64,000 nt of DNA from Leifsonia shinshuensis (GTDB lineage: Bacteria; Actinomycetota; Actinomycetes; Actinomycetales; Microbacteriaceae): positions 1,736,001-1,800,000 of the forward strand of contig NZ_JAVDVK010000001.1 of NCBI RefSeq assembly GCF_031456835.1, given 5' to 3'. Position numbers and translations under genes: made by a program. Below the pieces are notes generated by a model that was not told the DNA's origin, did not search any database, and worked only from the letters and a program-made list of their open reading frames with translations. Shown piece by piece: positions 33,736 through 41,857 of the stretch. How positions within the stretch are numbered: the stretch's first letter is position 1; every line of letters starts with the position of its first letter.

Positions 33736-34530
33736 ATGACCGACGCATCCACCGCCGTCCCGGCGCCCCGCACACCATTCTCGCTCACCGGATCCCGCGC
33801 CCTGGTCACCGCCGCCAGCCGCGGGCTGGGACGGGAGATCGCGCTCGAGCTCGCCGGCCAGGGGGCCGACGTCATCCTCGGGGTCCGGGATCCCGAGGGG
33901 GCGGCGGACCTCGTGGCCGAGCTGCAGGCCTTCGGCGTGACGGCGACGGCCATCAGGATGGACGTGCTCGACCTGGCCGCGTGCCGCGCCGCCATCGACG
34001 CGGTCACCGCGGAGCTCGGTCCGATCGACATCCTGGTCAACAACGCGGGCGGCGGCATCGACTCCCCCGCGCTCGAGGTGACCGAGGAGGATTTCGACCA
34101 CGTCTGGCAGCTCAACACGCGCTCGACCTTCTTCGTGTCGCAGCATGTGGCGAAGAGCATGCGGGCGAACGGCGGCGGCGCGATCGTGAACGTCGCCTCG
34201 CAGGCGGGACTCGTCGCGCTGCCGGGCGAGGCGTCCTACTGCGCGGCGAAGGCGGCCGTCGTGCACCTGACCCGCTGCCTGGCCGTCGAGTGGGGCGAGT
34301 ACGGCATCCGCGTGAACGCCGTCGCTCCCACGTTCATCGAGACCGACGGCACCGCGGAGGCCCTCTCGGACGACGCGTTCCGCGCCGACACCGTCGACCG
34401 CATCGCCGCGCTGCACCGCATCGGGCAGCCGCGGGAGGTCTCGGGCGCGGTCGCCTTCCTGGCGTCGCCCTCCGCATCCCTCATCACGGGCCAGACACTC
34501 GCGATCGACGGGGGCTGGACCGCGCGCTGA
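33736..34530 (+). CDS. Short-chain dehydrogenase/reductase
   Basis: A 264-residue classical SDR. Cofactor motif TAASRGLGREIA (Rossmann turn, slightly altered from TGxxxGxG), DVLDLA for the adenine pocket, NNAGGG, catalytic Ser region VNVASQAG, YCAAKAA with Tyr and Lys, and the C-terminal GQTLAIDGGWTAR seen in FabG-like and sugar dehydrogenases. The substrate is unknown. Being divergent from the amino-sugar ROK regulator, a sugar-related role is possible. Confidence 0.88.
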   Translation: MTDASTAVPAPRTPFSLTGSRALVTAASRGLGREIALELAGQGADVILGVRDPEGAADLVAELQAFGVTATAIRMDVLDLAACRAAIDAVTAELGPIDILVNNAGGGIDSPALEVTEEDFDHVWQLNTRSTFFVSQHVAKSMRANGGGAIVNVASQAGLVALPGEASYCAAKAAVVHLTRCLAVEWGEYGIRVNAVAPTFIETDGTAEALSDDAFRADTVDRIAALHRIGQPREVSGAVAFLASPSASLITGQTLAIDGGWTAR

Positions 34531-34609
34531 CCCCCGTTAACGATTCGTGCCAAATGTCGCTTCCCGCGGCGCGGGAGCCGACATTCGGCACGAATGCGTC
34601 AGGCGGGGG
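34531..34609. terminator. Long imperfect hairpin, bidirectional terminator or repeat
   Basis: Between the convergent SDR and icd genes. Arms of about 25 nt (ATTCGTGCCAAATGTCG from 34543, and CGACATTCGGCACGAAT ending 34595) pair with few mismatches through a CCCGC/GCGGG inner stem. CCCCCG and CGGGGG extend it outward. It fills the whole gap, works for both strands, and its layout recalls the other palindromic elements in this window. Confidence 0.65.
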
Positions 34610-35824
34610 TCAGCCCAGGCGCGCCTTCAGGTTCTCGCTGATCGCGTCCAGGAACTCCTCGGTGGTGAGGAACTTCTGCTCCGGGCCGACGAGGAGCGCG
34701 AGGTCCTTCGTCATCTTGCCCTGCTCGACCGTCTTCACCACGACGTCCTCGAGGGTGTGGGTGAAGTCGATGAGGTCCTGGTTACCGTCGAGCTTGCCGC
34801 GGTGCGCGAGGCCGCGCGTCCAGGCGAAGATCGAGGCGATCGGGTTCGTCGAGGTCGGCTTGCCCTGCTGGTACTGGCGGTAGTGGCGCGTCACGGTGCC
34901 GTGCGCGGCCTCCGCCTCGACGACCGAGCCGTCCGGCGTGGTCAGCACGGAGGTCATGAGGCCAAGCGAGCCGAAGCCCTGCGCGACGGTGTCGGACTGC
35001 ACGTCGCCGTCGTAGTTCTTGCAGGCCCAGACGTAGCCGCCCTCCCACTTGAGGCTGGAGGCGACCATGTCGTCGATGAGGCGGTGCTCGTAGGTGAGGC
35101 CGGCCGCGTCGAACTTCTCCTTGTACTCCGTGTCGAAGACCTCCTGGAAGAGGTCCTTGAAGCGGCCGTCGTAGGCCTTCAGGATGGTGTTCTTGGTCGA
35201 GAGGTAGACCGGGTACTGGCGGTCGAGGCCGTAGTTGAACGACGCACGGGCGAAGTCGCGGATGGACTCGTCCTGGTTGTACATCGCCAGCGCGACACCC
35301 GCGCCCGGGGCCTGGTAGACCTCGAAGCTCTGCGCCTCGCCGCCGTCGTTCGGCTGGAAGCTGATGCTGAGGGTGCCCGGGCCGTCGAAGGTGAAGTCGG
35401 TGGCGCGGTACTGGTCGCCGAAGGCGTGACGGCCGATGACGATCGGCTTGTTCCAGCCGGGGACGAGCCGCGGGATGTTGGAGATGATGATCGGCTCGCG
35501 GAACACCACACCGCCGAGGATGTTGCGGATCGTGCCGTTCGGGCTCTTCCACATCTTCTTCAGGCCGAACTCCTCGACGCGCGCCTCGTCCGGCGTGATG
35601 GTGGCGCACTTGACGCCGACGCCGTGCTTCTGGATGGCGTGGGCCGCGTCGATCGTGATCTGGTCGTCGGTCTCGTCGCGCTTCTGGATGCCGAGGTCGT
35701 AGTACTCGAGGTTCACGTCGAGGTACGGGTGGATGAGCGAGTCTTTGATGGCCTTCCAGATGATGCGTGTCATCTCGTCGCCGTCGAGTTCGACGACGGT
35801 CCCGTCAACCTTGATCTTGTCCAT
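34610..35824 (-). CDS. icd: NADP-dependent isocitrate dehydrogenase
   Basis: A 404-residue TCA-cycle enzyme of the eukaryote-like subfamily (short form, [20 protein letters not shown] opening). It shows [22 protein letters not shown]-equivalent substrate residues in [20 protein letters not shown], and [16 protein letters not shown] near the cofactor site. ATG 35824 is fixed by AGGAGA 3 nt upstream and by the family N-terminus. A TAAGCT box about 35 nt upstream of the start (35865-35860) is a possible -10. Confidence 0.96.
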   Translation of the reverse strand: MDKIKVDGTVVELDGDEMTRIIWKAIKDSLIHPYLDVNLEYYDLGIQKRDETDDQITIDAAHAIQKHGVGVKCATITPDEARVEEFGLKKMWKSPNGTIRNILGGVVFREPIIISNIPRLVPGWNKPIVIGRHAFGDQYRATDFTFDGPGTLSISFQPNDGGEAQSFEVYQAPGAGVALAMYNQDESIRDFARASFNYGLDRQYPVYLSTKNTILKAYDGRFKDLFQEVFDTEYKEKFDAAGLTYEHRLIDDMVASSLKWEGGYVWACKNYDGDVQSDTVAQGFGSLGLMTSVLTTPDGSVVEAEAAHGTVTRHYRQYQQGKPTSTNPIASIFAWTRGLAHRGKLDGNQDLIDFTHTLEDVVVKTVEQGKMTKDLALLVGPEQKFLTTEEFLDAISENLKARLG

Positions 35825-35956
35825 GGTTCTCCTGAGTCTGTGCCGTTTGAGCCGACGACAGCTTACCTGAGCCGGAGAACTATCTTGACATCGAGACACT
35901 TTCTCTCGGCGGATGGTCGGCTGGGAGGGAGCTATGCCCCGATCGGGCACGCAGGA

Positions 35957-35962
35957 TACGCT
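35957..35962 (+). promoter_or_regulatory. -10 box of a leaderless promoter (GNAT gene)
   Basis: TACGCT, 6 nt, ATG 35969, with no convincing ribosome site. It lies in the 144-bp gap shared with the divergent icd promoter. Confidence 0.45.
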
Positions 35963-35968
35963 TTCGTC

Positions 35969-36421
35969 ATGGCTGAGTTGAGACTGGAAGAGTTGAGCGC
36001 GCGGACTGTCGTGGCGGCCAACGCGCTGACACTGAAGCCGGGCCAGGAGCAGTTCGTCGCTCCGGTCTCCTACTCGGCGGCGGCAGCCATCCCCGACCCC
36101 AACACCTCGTGGCAGCGCGTGGTGCTCGACGGCGACGACGTGGTCGCGTTCATCATGGGCAGCTTCGACCCGAACGCCGAGCACGAGGAGTTCAAGGCGA
36201 TCCTCTGGCGCATCAACGTCGACGCGGACGACCAGGGCCGCGGCATCGGCACCTTCGCCGTGCGCGCCCTCGCCGACGAGGCCCGCGCTCGCGGGCACCA
36301 GCGCCTCTACGTCATCTGGGAGTCGGGCGAGCTCGGTCCGGAGCAGTTCTTCCTGCGGAGCGGTTTCCAGCCGGTCGGCGAGACGCAGTACGGCGAGACG
36401 ATCGGTGCCCTCGACCTCTGA
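35969..36421 (+). CDS. GNAT family N-acetyltransferase
   Basis: A 150-residue acetyltransferase. The acetyl-CoA motif A is [20 protein letters not shown] near residues 80-100, followed by a [10 protein letters not shown] strand and a C-terminal [17 protein letters not shown] typical of SpeG/GNAT folds, which suggests a small amine substrate. The start is set by the -10 box 6 nt upstream. The 3' end overlaps the next gene by 17 bp. Confidence 0.85.
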   Translation: MAELRLEELSARTVVAANALTLKPGQEQFVAPVSYSAAAAIPDPNTSWQRVVLDGDDVVAFIMGSFDPNAEHEEFKAILWRINVDADDQGRGIGTFAVRALADEARARGHQRLYVIWESGELGPEQFFLRSGFQPVGETQYGETIGALDL

Positions 36422-36770
36422 CGCGGAGCCCGGGGACGGCGACGCCGCCGGATCCTTCGTGGAGCGCGTCCTCGACGTCGTGGACTCGATCCCGCCCGGC
36501 CGCGTGATGACCTACGGCGACGTCGCGGCGACGCTCGGCTCCCGTGCCGCCCGGATGGTCGGCCAGATCATGGCCTATTACGGCTCCGATGTTCCGTGGT
36601 GGCGCGTGGTCCGGGCCGGCGGGCATCCACCGGCGAACCACGAGCACATCGCGCTGCAGCACTACCGGGCCGAGGGCACGCCGCTCCTCGGCGGCGGAAC
36701 GGTCGCGTACCGGGTAGATTTACGGGCGGCCCGCTTCGACGCCGCGCGGGATCATCCCTCCGACCGATGA
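36405..36770 (+). CDS. Alkyltransferase-like protein (ATL), MGMT-fold DNA binding
   Basis: A 121-residue protein made of the DNA-binding domain of O6-alkylguanine-DNA alkyltransferase: [24 protein letters not shown], then [11 protein letters not shown] (recognition helix with Arg finger). At the active-site position PCHRV is replaced by PWWRVV, so the acceptor Cys is missing. ATL proteins bind O6-alkylguanine and channel it to nucleotide excision repair. GTG start, overlapping the acetyltransferase gene. Confidence 0.88.
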   Translation: MPSTSDAEPGDGDAAGSFVERVLDVVDSIPPGRVMTYGDVAATLGSRAARMVGQIMAYYGSDVPWWRVVRAGGHPPANHEHIALQHYRAEGTPLLGGGTVAYRVDLRAARFDAARDHPSDR

Positions 36771-36834
36771 TTCGCTCAGTTCCGTAGTGTTCACTCGTTG
36801 TCGGAACCCTGTCCTTCTGTCACCTGGAGCTGCC

Positions 36835-37260
36835 GTGCCCCGCATCCGTACCGCCGGAGTCATCGCGACGATGTCCGCCCTCGCCCTGGCCCTGTCCGGA
36901 TGCTCCGTGCTGACCGCGTTCTCGCCGCACGTCGAGTCGGAGATCTTCGACACGGCGAAGGACATGAAGGCCGCGAAGACCTCCACTTTCGGCTCTCCGA
37001 CGTTCGTGCCCGACGACGCCACGATCATCCGCGTCGACTACGACACGCAGGACGGCTCGGCGATCATGACGTACTCCTCGAAGGCCCACGTGGCGCCGGG
37101 GACGTGCGCCAAGGAGGTGCCGATGCCGAAGCCGACCATCCAGGACAGCTGGTGGCCGGTCGACGGGCTGCCCGCGAAGGCCGGTGACTGCGGCGGCGGC
37201 TGGTCCGGCTTCGCGATCGGCGACCAGGTCTACGCCGCGAAGGCCCCGGCCGCGAAGTAG
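36835..37260 (+). CDS. Small secreted lipoprotein, unknown function
   Basis: A 141-residue product. GTG 36835 is preferred (CTGGAG 5 nt upstream); an in-frame GTG at 36787 gives a longer N-terminus. The signal ends in lipobox LSGC (Cys23). The mature part has two Cys residues (GTCAKE and GDCGGG) that may form a disulfide, and a Trp-containing ending (GGGWSGFAIGDQVYAAKAP). No family recognised. Confidence 0.7.
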   Translation: MPRIRTAGVIATMSALALALSGCSVLTAFSPHVESEIFDTAKDMKAAKTSTFGSPTFVPDDATIIRVDYDTQDGSAIMTYSSKAHVAPGTCAKEVPMPKPTIQDSWWPVDGLPAKAGDCGGGWSGFAIGDQVYAAKAPAAK

Positions 37261-37278
37261 CCGCCCGCCGGCCGCCGG

Positions 37279-39105
37279 CTACGCGTGCACCGGAATGGTC
37301 AGCTCGATGATCGTGCCGAGCCCCTCGACCGAGCGCACGTCCGCACGGCCGGAGACGGCCTCCACCCGGTCCCGGATGCCCTCGAGCCCGCCGCCCGGCT
37401 CGATCCGGGCGCCGCCCTGGCCGTCGTCCTTCACGACGACCGTGACCGTCGCATCCGCGCGACTCACCGCCACGGAACAGTTGCGCGCGCGCGAATGCTT
37501 CGCGGCGTTCGCCAGGCACTCGGAGACGCAGTAGTAGATGGTCTCCTCGACCACCTCGGGCAGCCGTTCGTCGAGGTCGACCCGTACCTCCACGGGCAGG
37601 TGGCTGCGCATCCCGAGCTCCTCCAGCGCCGAGCGCAGGTCGCCGTCGCTGAGCACGGTCGGGTGGATGCCGCGGGCCAGCTCGCGCAGCTCGCGCAGCG
37701 CATCCGCCAGCTGCTCGGACGAGCGCTGCAGGTCGCCGGCGAGTTCCTCGTCGCCATGGGCCTCCGCCTTCGACGTCGCGATGCGCAGGCTGATCGCGAG
37801 GGAGACGAGCTGCTGCTGGCTGCCGTCGTGCAGGTCGCGCTCCAGTTGCCGGCGGGCCAGGTAGCCCTCCTCGACGATGCGCAGCCGCGACTCGCGGAGC
37901 TCCTGGATGGTGCGCTCCAGCCGGGCGCGCAGGCGGTCGTTGTCGACGGAGAGCAGCAGCGCGGAGGAGACCGCGTCGAGCAGCCGGTCGTCCTGCGTCA
38001 GCGCGACATCGTGCTCGATGAGGGCGATCGGCCCCTGGTCGGAGTCGATGGCGAGCGTCGACCTTCCGGGCCGGGCGGCCGGTCCGGCCTCCGGCGTGGG
38101 ACGGCCGTCACTCGTCTGGTAGCGCTGCAGCGGCTCATCCCACCAGAACACCCGTAGGGAGCTGTCGTGCAGGGTGCGGGCCAGACTCGACTCCCAGAGC
38201 GCGCGGTCGACCTTGTCGCGGGCGACGATCACCAGGTCGGCGACCCGGGAGCGCAGACCGCGGGCGTAGAGGACCCCACCGACGAAGGCGGGAGGGATGA
38301 GCGCGATCGCGACCGGCGGGATGAACTGCAGCCAGCCGCCGTTCCAGCCGAGTGCGAAGCTCAGCGAGTCCTGGACGGTGCCGTAGCACCACAGCAGGAT
38401 GGCCAGCGGCATCACGAACGCCACGCGGCGTGCGGGGAGGGAGCTGGTGAACCACCGGGCGATCAGCCGGGCCGCCACGGTGAGCATCAGGGCGAGCCCG
38501 ACGAAGCGCCAGCCGAGGCCGAGCCAGTAATCCGCTGCGTCGCTGGGCAGCACCGCGTAGGCGTTGGGCGCGCAGCCGCACTCGGACGGCTCGGGCGACG
38601 AGAACAGCAGGATGCCGCCGAGGCGGATGGCGAACGCGATCGTCACCACGAGCACCACGACGCGGTCGAACCGGGCCCGGAGCCGGCCGGTCGGGTAGCA
38701 GAGCACCAGGATGCCGACCAGCACCGCCCACAGATCGGTGACGCCCGCCACCCACGGCCAGACCCATCCCCACTGCCGCACCAGCGGGTACCAGGCGCCG
38801 GCCGACCAGAACACGGCGGCGAGGACCATCAGCCAGCCGGGGACCCAGCTGCGCACGAGGCGCCAGGCGACGACGGCGCAGACGACGTAGTCGAGGGCGA
38901 CGGTGACGAAGACGATGGCCCAGCCCGCTCCCGAGGGCCGCGGACCGTAGTCGTTCGTCATCGCGCTGACCACCTGGGCCAGCACGTTGGAGGCGACGGC
39001 CACGGTCACGGCGAGCGCGCGCAGCGCCAGCCGCAGTGCGTGCGGGCGCGCGCTCCCGGGCCGCAGCGTCTCGACGGCGCCCAGGTCCTCGCGCGCGGCG
39101 ACCAC
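37279..39105 (-). CDS. NarL-type sensor histidine kinase with large membrane domain
   Basis: A 608-residue kinase starting at GTG 39105. About eight hydrophobic helices (residues 25-285) form the sensor, a GAF-like linker follows, then a HisKA_3 phosphoacceptor RQLERDLHDGSQQQL with His426, and an ATPase domain with NAAKHSRA (N box), DDGQGG and GGLEGIRDRV (G boxes). It is translated from just after the response regulator (3 bp gap), so the two form a pair. The signal is unknown; a Cys-rich loop SECGCAPN sits between sensor helices. Confidence 0.92.
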   Translation of the reverse strand: MVAAREDLGAVETLRPGSARPHALRLALRALAVTVAVASNVLAQVVSAMTNDYGPRPSGAGWAIVFVTVALDYVVCAVVAWRLVRSWVPGWLMVLAAVFWSAGAWYPLVRQWGWVWPWVAGVTDLWAVLVGILVLCYPTGRLRARFDRVVVLVVTIAFAIRLGGILLFSSPEPSECGCAPNAYAVLPSDAADYWLGLGWRFVGLALMLTVAARLIARWFTSSLPARRVAFVMPLAILLWCYGTVQDSLSFALGWNGGWLQFIPPVAIALIPPAFVGGVLYARGLRSRVADLVIVARDKVDRALWESSLARTLHDSSLRVFWWDEPLQRYQTSDGRPTPEAGPAARPGRSTLAIDSDQGPIALIEHDVALTQDDRLLDAVSSALLLSVDNDRLRARLERTIQELRESRLRIVEEGYLARRQLERDLHDGSQQQLVSLAISLRIATSKAEAHGDEELAGDLQRSSEQLADALRELRELARGIHPTVLSDGDLRSALEELGMRSHLPVEVRVDLDERLPEVVEETIYYCVSECLANAAKHSRARNCSVAVSRADATVTVVVKDDGQGGARIEPGGGLEGIRDRVEAVSGRADVRSVEGLGTIIELTIPVHA

Positions 39106-39108
39106 GGG

Positions 39109-39792
39109 TCAGACGTCCCGGCCGAGGAAGCGCAGCACCGCTAAGACACGCCGGTGCCCTTCCGCGGAGTCCTCCACGCCCAGCTTGGCCATGATGTGGC
39201 CGATGTGCGACTCGACCGTGCGGAGGCTGAGGTGCAGGTCGCCGGCGATGCCGACGTTGGACTTGCCCTCCGCCATGAGCCGCAGCACGTCGCGCTCACG
39301 CGACGACAGCGCCTCGACCGCCGCTTCGGAGGAGCGCGCGTTCACCAGCAGCTGCACCACCTCGGGGTCGACCACCGAGCCGCCGCGCGCGACCGTGCGC
39401 ACCGCGGTGACCAGCGTGTCCGCATCCGCCACCCGGTCCTTCAGGAGGTAGCCCGTGCCGCTGCCGGCGCTCATGGCCCGGATCGCGTACGTGGCGGTCG
39501 TGTACATGGAGAGCAGCAGGATGCCGGCGCGCGAGCCGTCCGCGCGGAGGCGTTCCAGCGCGCGGAGGCCCTCGTCGGTGTGCGTCGGCGGCATCTTGAT
39601 GTCGAGCACGATGGCGTCGACGTCCCCGTCGGCGCGGACGGCGTCCAGGAGCTCCTCGGCGGTGTCGACGGACGCGACCACGTCCATCCCGCCGGCGCGC
39701 AGGATCTGCCCGATGCCCTCGCGCAGCAGCACTGCGTCGTCGGCGACCGCCACCCTGAGCGCGCGAGAACTATCTGTCTGTCCCCCGCTCAC
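39109..39792 (-). CDS. LuxR/NarL-family response regulator
   Basis: A 227-residue regulator: receiver with Asp64 in IVLDIKMPP and acidic pair VADD, then a LuxR-type helix-turn-helix (LSSRERDVLRLMAEGKSNVG to HIGHIMAKLGV, residues about 160-205). It is the partner of the kinase directly downstream. The GTG start at 39792 has no ribosome site but stands 6 nt behind TAAGGT, which overlaps the end of the upstream receiver gene. Confidence 0.93.
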   Translation of the reverse strand: MSGGQTDSSRALRVAVADDAVLLREGIGQILRAGGMDVVASVDTAEELLDAVRADGDVDAIVLDIKMPPTHTDEGLRALERLRADGSRAGILLLSMYTTATYAIRAMSAGSGTGYLLKDRVADADTLVTAVRTVARGGSVVDPEVVQLLVNARSSEAAVEALSSRERDVLRLMAEGKSNVGIAGDLHLSLRTVESHIGHIMAKLGVEDSAEGHRRVLAVLRFLGRDV

Positions 39793-39796
39793 GCGC

Positions 39797-40144
39797 TTAC
39801 CTTAGCAGGCTGCGGATCGCCTCACCGGTCAGTTCCTCCTTGTTGATGAACCCCTCCGCGCCGCTGTCGGCGACCCGTCGTCCGTAGTCGGTCGCCGTCC
39901 GGCTGGAGGTGAGCACGACCACCGCCCCGGTCGCGTGCATCGTCGCCACGATGTCGAACCCGCTCGCGTCGGGAAGGCCCACGTCGAGCAGCACGAGGTC
40001 GGGCGCCAGCCGGCGGCTCAGCTCGATGCCCCCCGCCGCCGTCGCACTGTCGCCGACCACGGTGAACCGCTCCAGACGGAGCAGCTCCGCCACCTGTGTG
40101 CGGAACCGCTCGTGGTCGTCGACGATCACTACGCGGGGGCCCAT
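39797..40144 (-). CDS. Single-domain response regulator (receiver only)
   Basis: A 115-residue CheY-like receiver: VVIVDDHERF with the acidic pair, phosphoacceptor Asp54 in LLDVGLPDA, LTSS (Thr/Ser switch) and FINKEEL with the conserved Lys. No output domain. ATG 40144. It lies just upstream of the response regulator/kinase pair on the same strand and could compete for phosphate from that kinase or work as a phosphate sink. Confidence 0.88.
   Translation of the reverse strand: MGPRVVIVDDHERFRTQVAELLRLERFTVVGDSATAAGGIELSRRLAPDLVLLDVGLPDASGFDIVATMHATGAVVVLTSSRTATDYGRRVADSGAEGFINKEELTGEAIRSLLR
39799..39804 (-). promoter_or_regulatory. -10 box of a leaderless promoter (response regulator)
   Basis: TAAGGT, 6 nt, GTG 39792. 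The box lies in the last codons and stop of the preceding receiver gene, so the two-component operon can be started independently from inside it. Confidence 0.5.
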
Positions 40145-40324
40145 GTCCCCATCATCACCGCGCGGACCCCCTCGATCATCCGTGCTTCCACGCATTCGGA
40201 ATGAGGTGACCCCCCGGATGCGGGGCATCCCCGGCAGGACGAACATATGAGACAACCTCAGCGACCCGAACGCGGAGGACGCCGACCCGGGCGAACCGGG
40301 CCGAGAACCACCGAGGAGACGGCG

Positions 40325-41305
40325 ATGTCCATCGCGACCCGAACCGCCCGCCCGAACGGCGCCACCCGCACCCGGGTGACCGCCGGGGCGGTCGCGATGG
40401 ACCCCGCCCTCCCCCGCCGCGACGCCCGGCGCGACGGCCGGCGCGACGGCCGGCGCGACGCCCCGCGGCCGCAGCCCGTCGTCGTCATCGACCTGCCGCG
40501 CGTGGCGCAGCGTTTCCGCGAGTTGCGGGCGGCCCTGCCCTGGATGGACGTGCGCTTCGACGCGTGCGCTCTGGCGCATCCCGCGCTGCTCGCCTCCCTC
40601 GCCGCCGACGGTGCCGGCTTCGTCGCGCCCCACGAGTCGGCCCTGCCCGTGCTGCAGCGCACCGGCGTCGACCCGGCCCGGGTGCTCCACGCGGACCGGT
40701 GGGCGCGCGGATCCCGACGGCGCGATGCCTGGGAGGCCGGTGTCCGGCTCTTCGTCATCGACGACGCCCGCGATCTCGACGACTTCGCCGGCGCGCCCGC
40801 CGGGGTCGCTGTGCTCCTCCGGCTGCACCCGCTGCTCGTGGATGAGGCGGAGAGCCGGGCCCACGCGCTCGGTGTGCCGGTCGCTGGGCTCTCGCTGCGG
40901 CTGCCCGGAGACGCGTCGAGCGCCCACCTGCTCGACGCGGTGGACGCGGCCATGGCCGCGCGCGCACGCATCGCGCGCTCGACCGGCCGCAGGCTGGGAA
41001 TCCTCGACCTCGGCCCGGCCCTCGACGGTCTGCCCACCGCGCACCCGCATCGGCTCGCCGCGCTCGGGCGCAGCATCCGCTCGCTCGTCGCCCCGGCGAC
41101 CTCGCAGATCACGGTGCTCGCCTCGGCGGGCCGCGGCGTCGCGGCGGACGCCATCACCCTCGTGACCGGCACAGCCGAGCGGTATGCCGACCCGGCGACC
41201 GCCAGCGCCCTGATCGACGCGGGCGCCGAGGTGGTCGTCCTCCGCGCCCGCCACCGCATCCCCCGCCCCGCCAGGGCGCGATCGACCTGGACGTCGGCCG
41301 GCTGA
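40325..41305 (+). CDS. PLP-decarboxylase-fold protein without catalytic lysine
   Basis: A 326-residue protein; ATG 40325 after GAGGAGACGGCG. After a basic repeat-rich N-terminus (RRDARRDGRRDGRRDAP) it follows the ornithine/diaminopimelate decarboxylase (fold type III) barrel: VVVIDLPRVAQRFRELRAAL, EAGVRLFVIDDARDLDD and HALGVPVAGLSLRL. The PLP lysine motif YAVKANxxP is replaced by RFDACALAHP, the HVGSQ motif by LRLPGDAS, and the phosphate-binding LDIGGGFP by LDLGPALDGLP. The C-terminal beta domain of true decarboxylases is missing or very short. The frame is intact, so it is a conserved-looking pseudoenzyme, not a broken gene. Function unknown. Confidence 0.7.
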   Translation: MSIATRTARPNGATRTRVTAGAVAMDPALPRRDARRDGRRDGRRDAPRPQPVVVIDLPRVAQRFRELRAALPWMDVRFDACALAHPALLASLAADGAGFVAPHESALPVLQRTGVDPARVLHADRWARGSRRRDAWEAGVRLFVIDDARDLDDFAGAPAGVAVLLRLHPLLVDEAESRAHALGVPVAGLSLRLPGDASSAHLLDAVDAAMAARARIARSTGRRLGILDLGPALDGLPTAHPHRLAALGRSIRSLVAPATSQITVLASAGRGVAADAITLVTGTAERYADPATASALIDAGAEVVVLRARHRIPRPARARSTWTSAG

Positions 41306-41332
41306 ACCAACCCCTCGCCGACCGGACGCAGG

Positions 41333-41372
41333 CGGCGGGGACCACGGGACGGCTTCCCTGTGGTCCCCGCCG
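41333..41372. terminator. Strong hairpin before lipase cassette
   Basis: CGGCGGGGACCACGGGA pairs with TCCCTGTGGTCCCCGCCG with one bulge, and TTATT follows on the plus strand. It most likely ends the transcript of the decarboxylase-fold gene. A near-identical hairpin stands after the cassette at 43799-43856. Confidence 0.75.
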
Positions 41373-41452
41373 TTATTCGTTATGGCGGTGACGCGTCACG
41401 ATGTGCCGGCTGCCGCGTCATGACAAGTGACGACTTCGAAGAGGGGGTGGGG

Positions 41453-41857
41453 ATGGCCAGGCGCATCGCACGGGCGACCGGCGTGATCGTGCTGAGTGCT
41501 GTGCTCGTCACGCTTTCGACAGCATGTGCGATGTGGGGGAACGGCGGGATGGATCACCAGACGGCGCAGACGAGCAACCTGAAGCTGCAGCGCGAGTCAG
41601 CACTGCGCTTCCGCAGCGAATGGCCGAACGTGGAGGCCATCCGCTTCACGCGGGAAGGCGACTACGCGGGGTTCGGCGCGTCCTGGAGGGTGAACGCCAT
41701 CGCGACCGTCGAGGGCACGGCATATCAAGTCATCATCAGCCCCGATCTGTCCGCCGCATTCATCACGGGGGCCATGCCACAGGCATCGCCGATCGGCTCC
41801 ACTCCGGCACCTCTCACTCTCATCTACAGCGACGGGACGTCCGAGGTGGTGCCATGA
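41453..41857 (+). CDS. Small lipoprotein, candidate immunity protein of the lipase
   Basis: A 134-residue product. ATG 41453 follows GAGGGGGTGGGG and begins MARRIARATG with lipobox LSTAC (Cys25); earlier in-frame starts would add a charged tail. The mature domain is small and beta-rich (DYAGFGASWRVNAIATVEGT, AYQVIISPDL, LTLIYSDGTSEVVP). It overlaps the lipase gene by 4 bp (ATGA). In the S. aureus TslA system the immunity protein is likewise a lipoprotein guarding the outer membrane face. Assignment here rests on operon position and localisation. Confidence 0.6.
   Translation: MARRIARATGVIVLSAVLVTLSTACAMWGNGGMDHQTAQTSNLKLQRESALRFRSEWPNVEAIRFTREGDYAGFGASWRVNAIATVEGTAYQVIISPDLSAAFITGAMPQASPIGSTPAPLTLIYSDGTSEVVP

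Noticed and set aside
40431..40465. Short tandem DNA repeat (CGGCGCGACGGC) at the N-terminus of the decarboxylase-fold gene
   Set aside because: Three copies of a codon pattern encoding RRDGRRD; too short to call a regulatory repeat.
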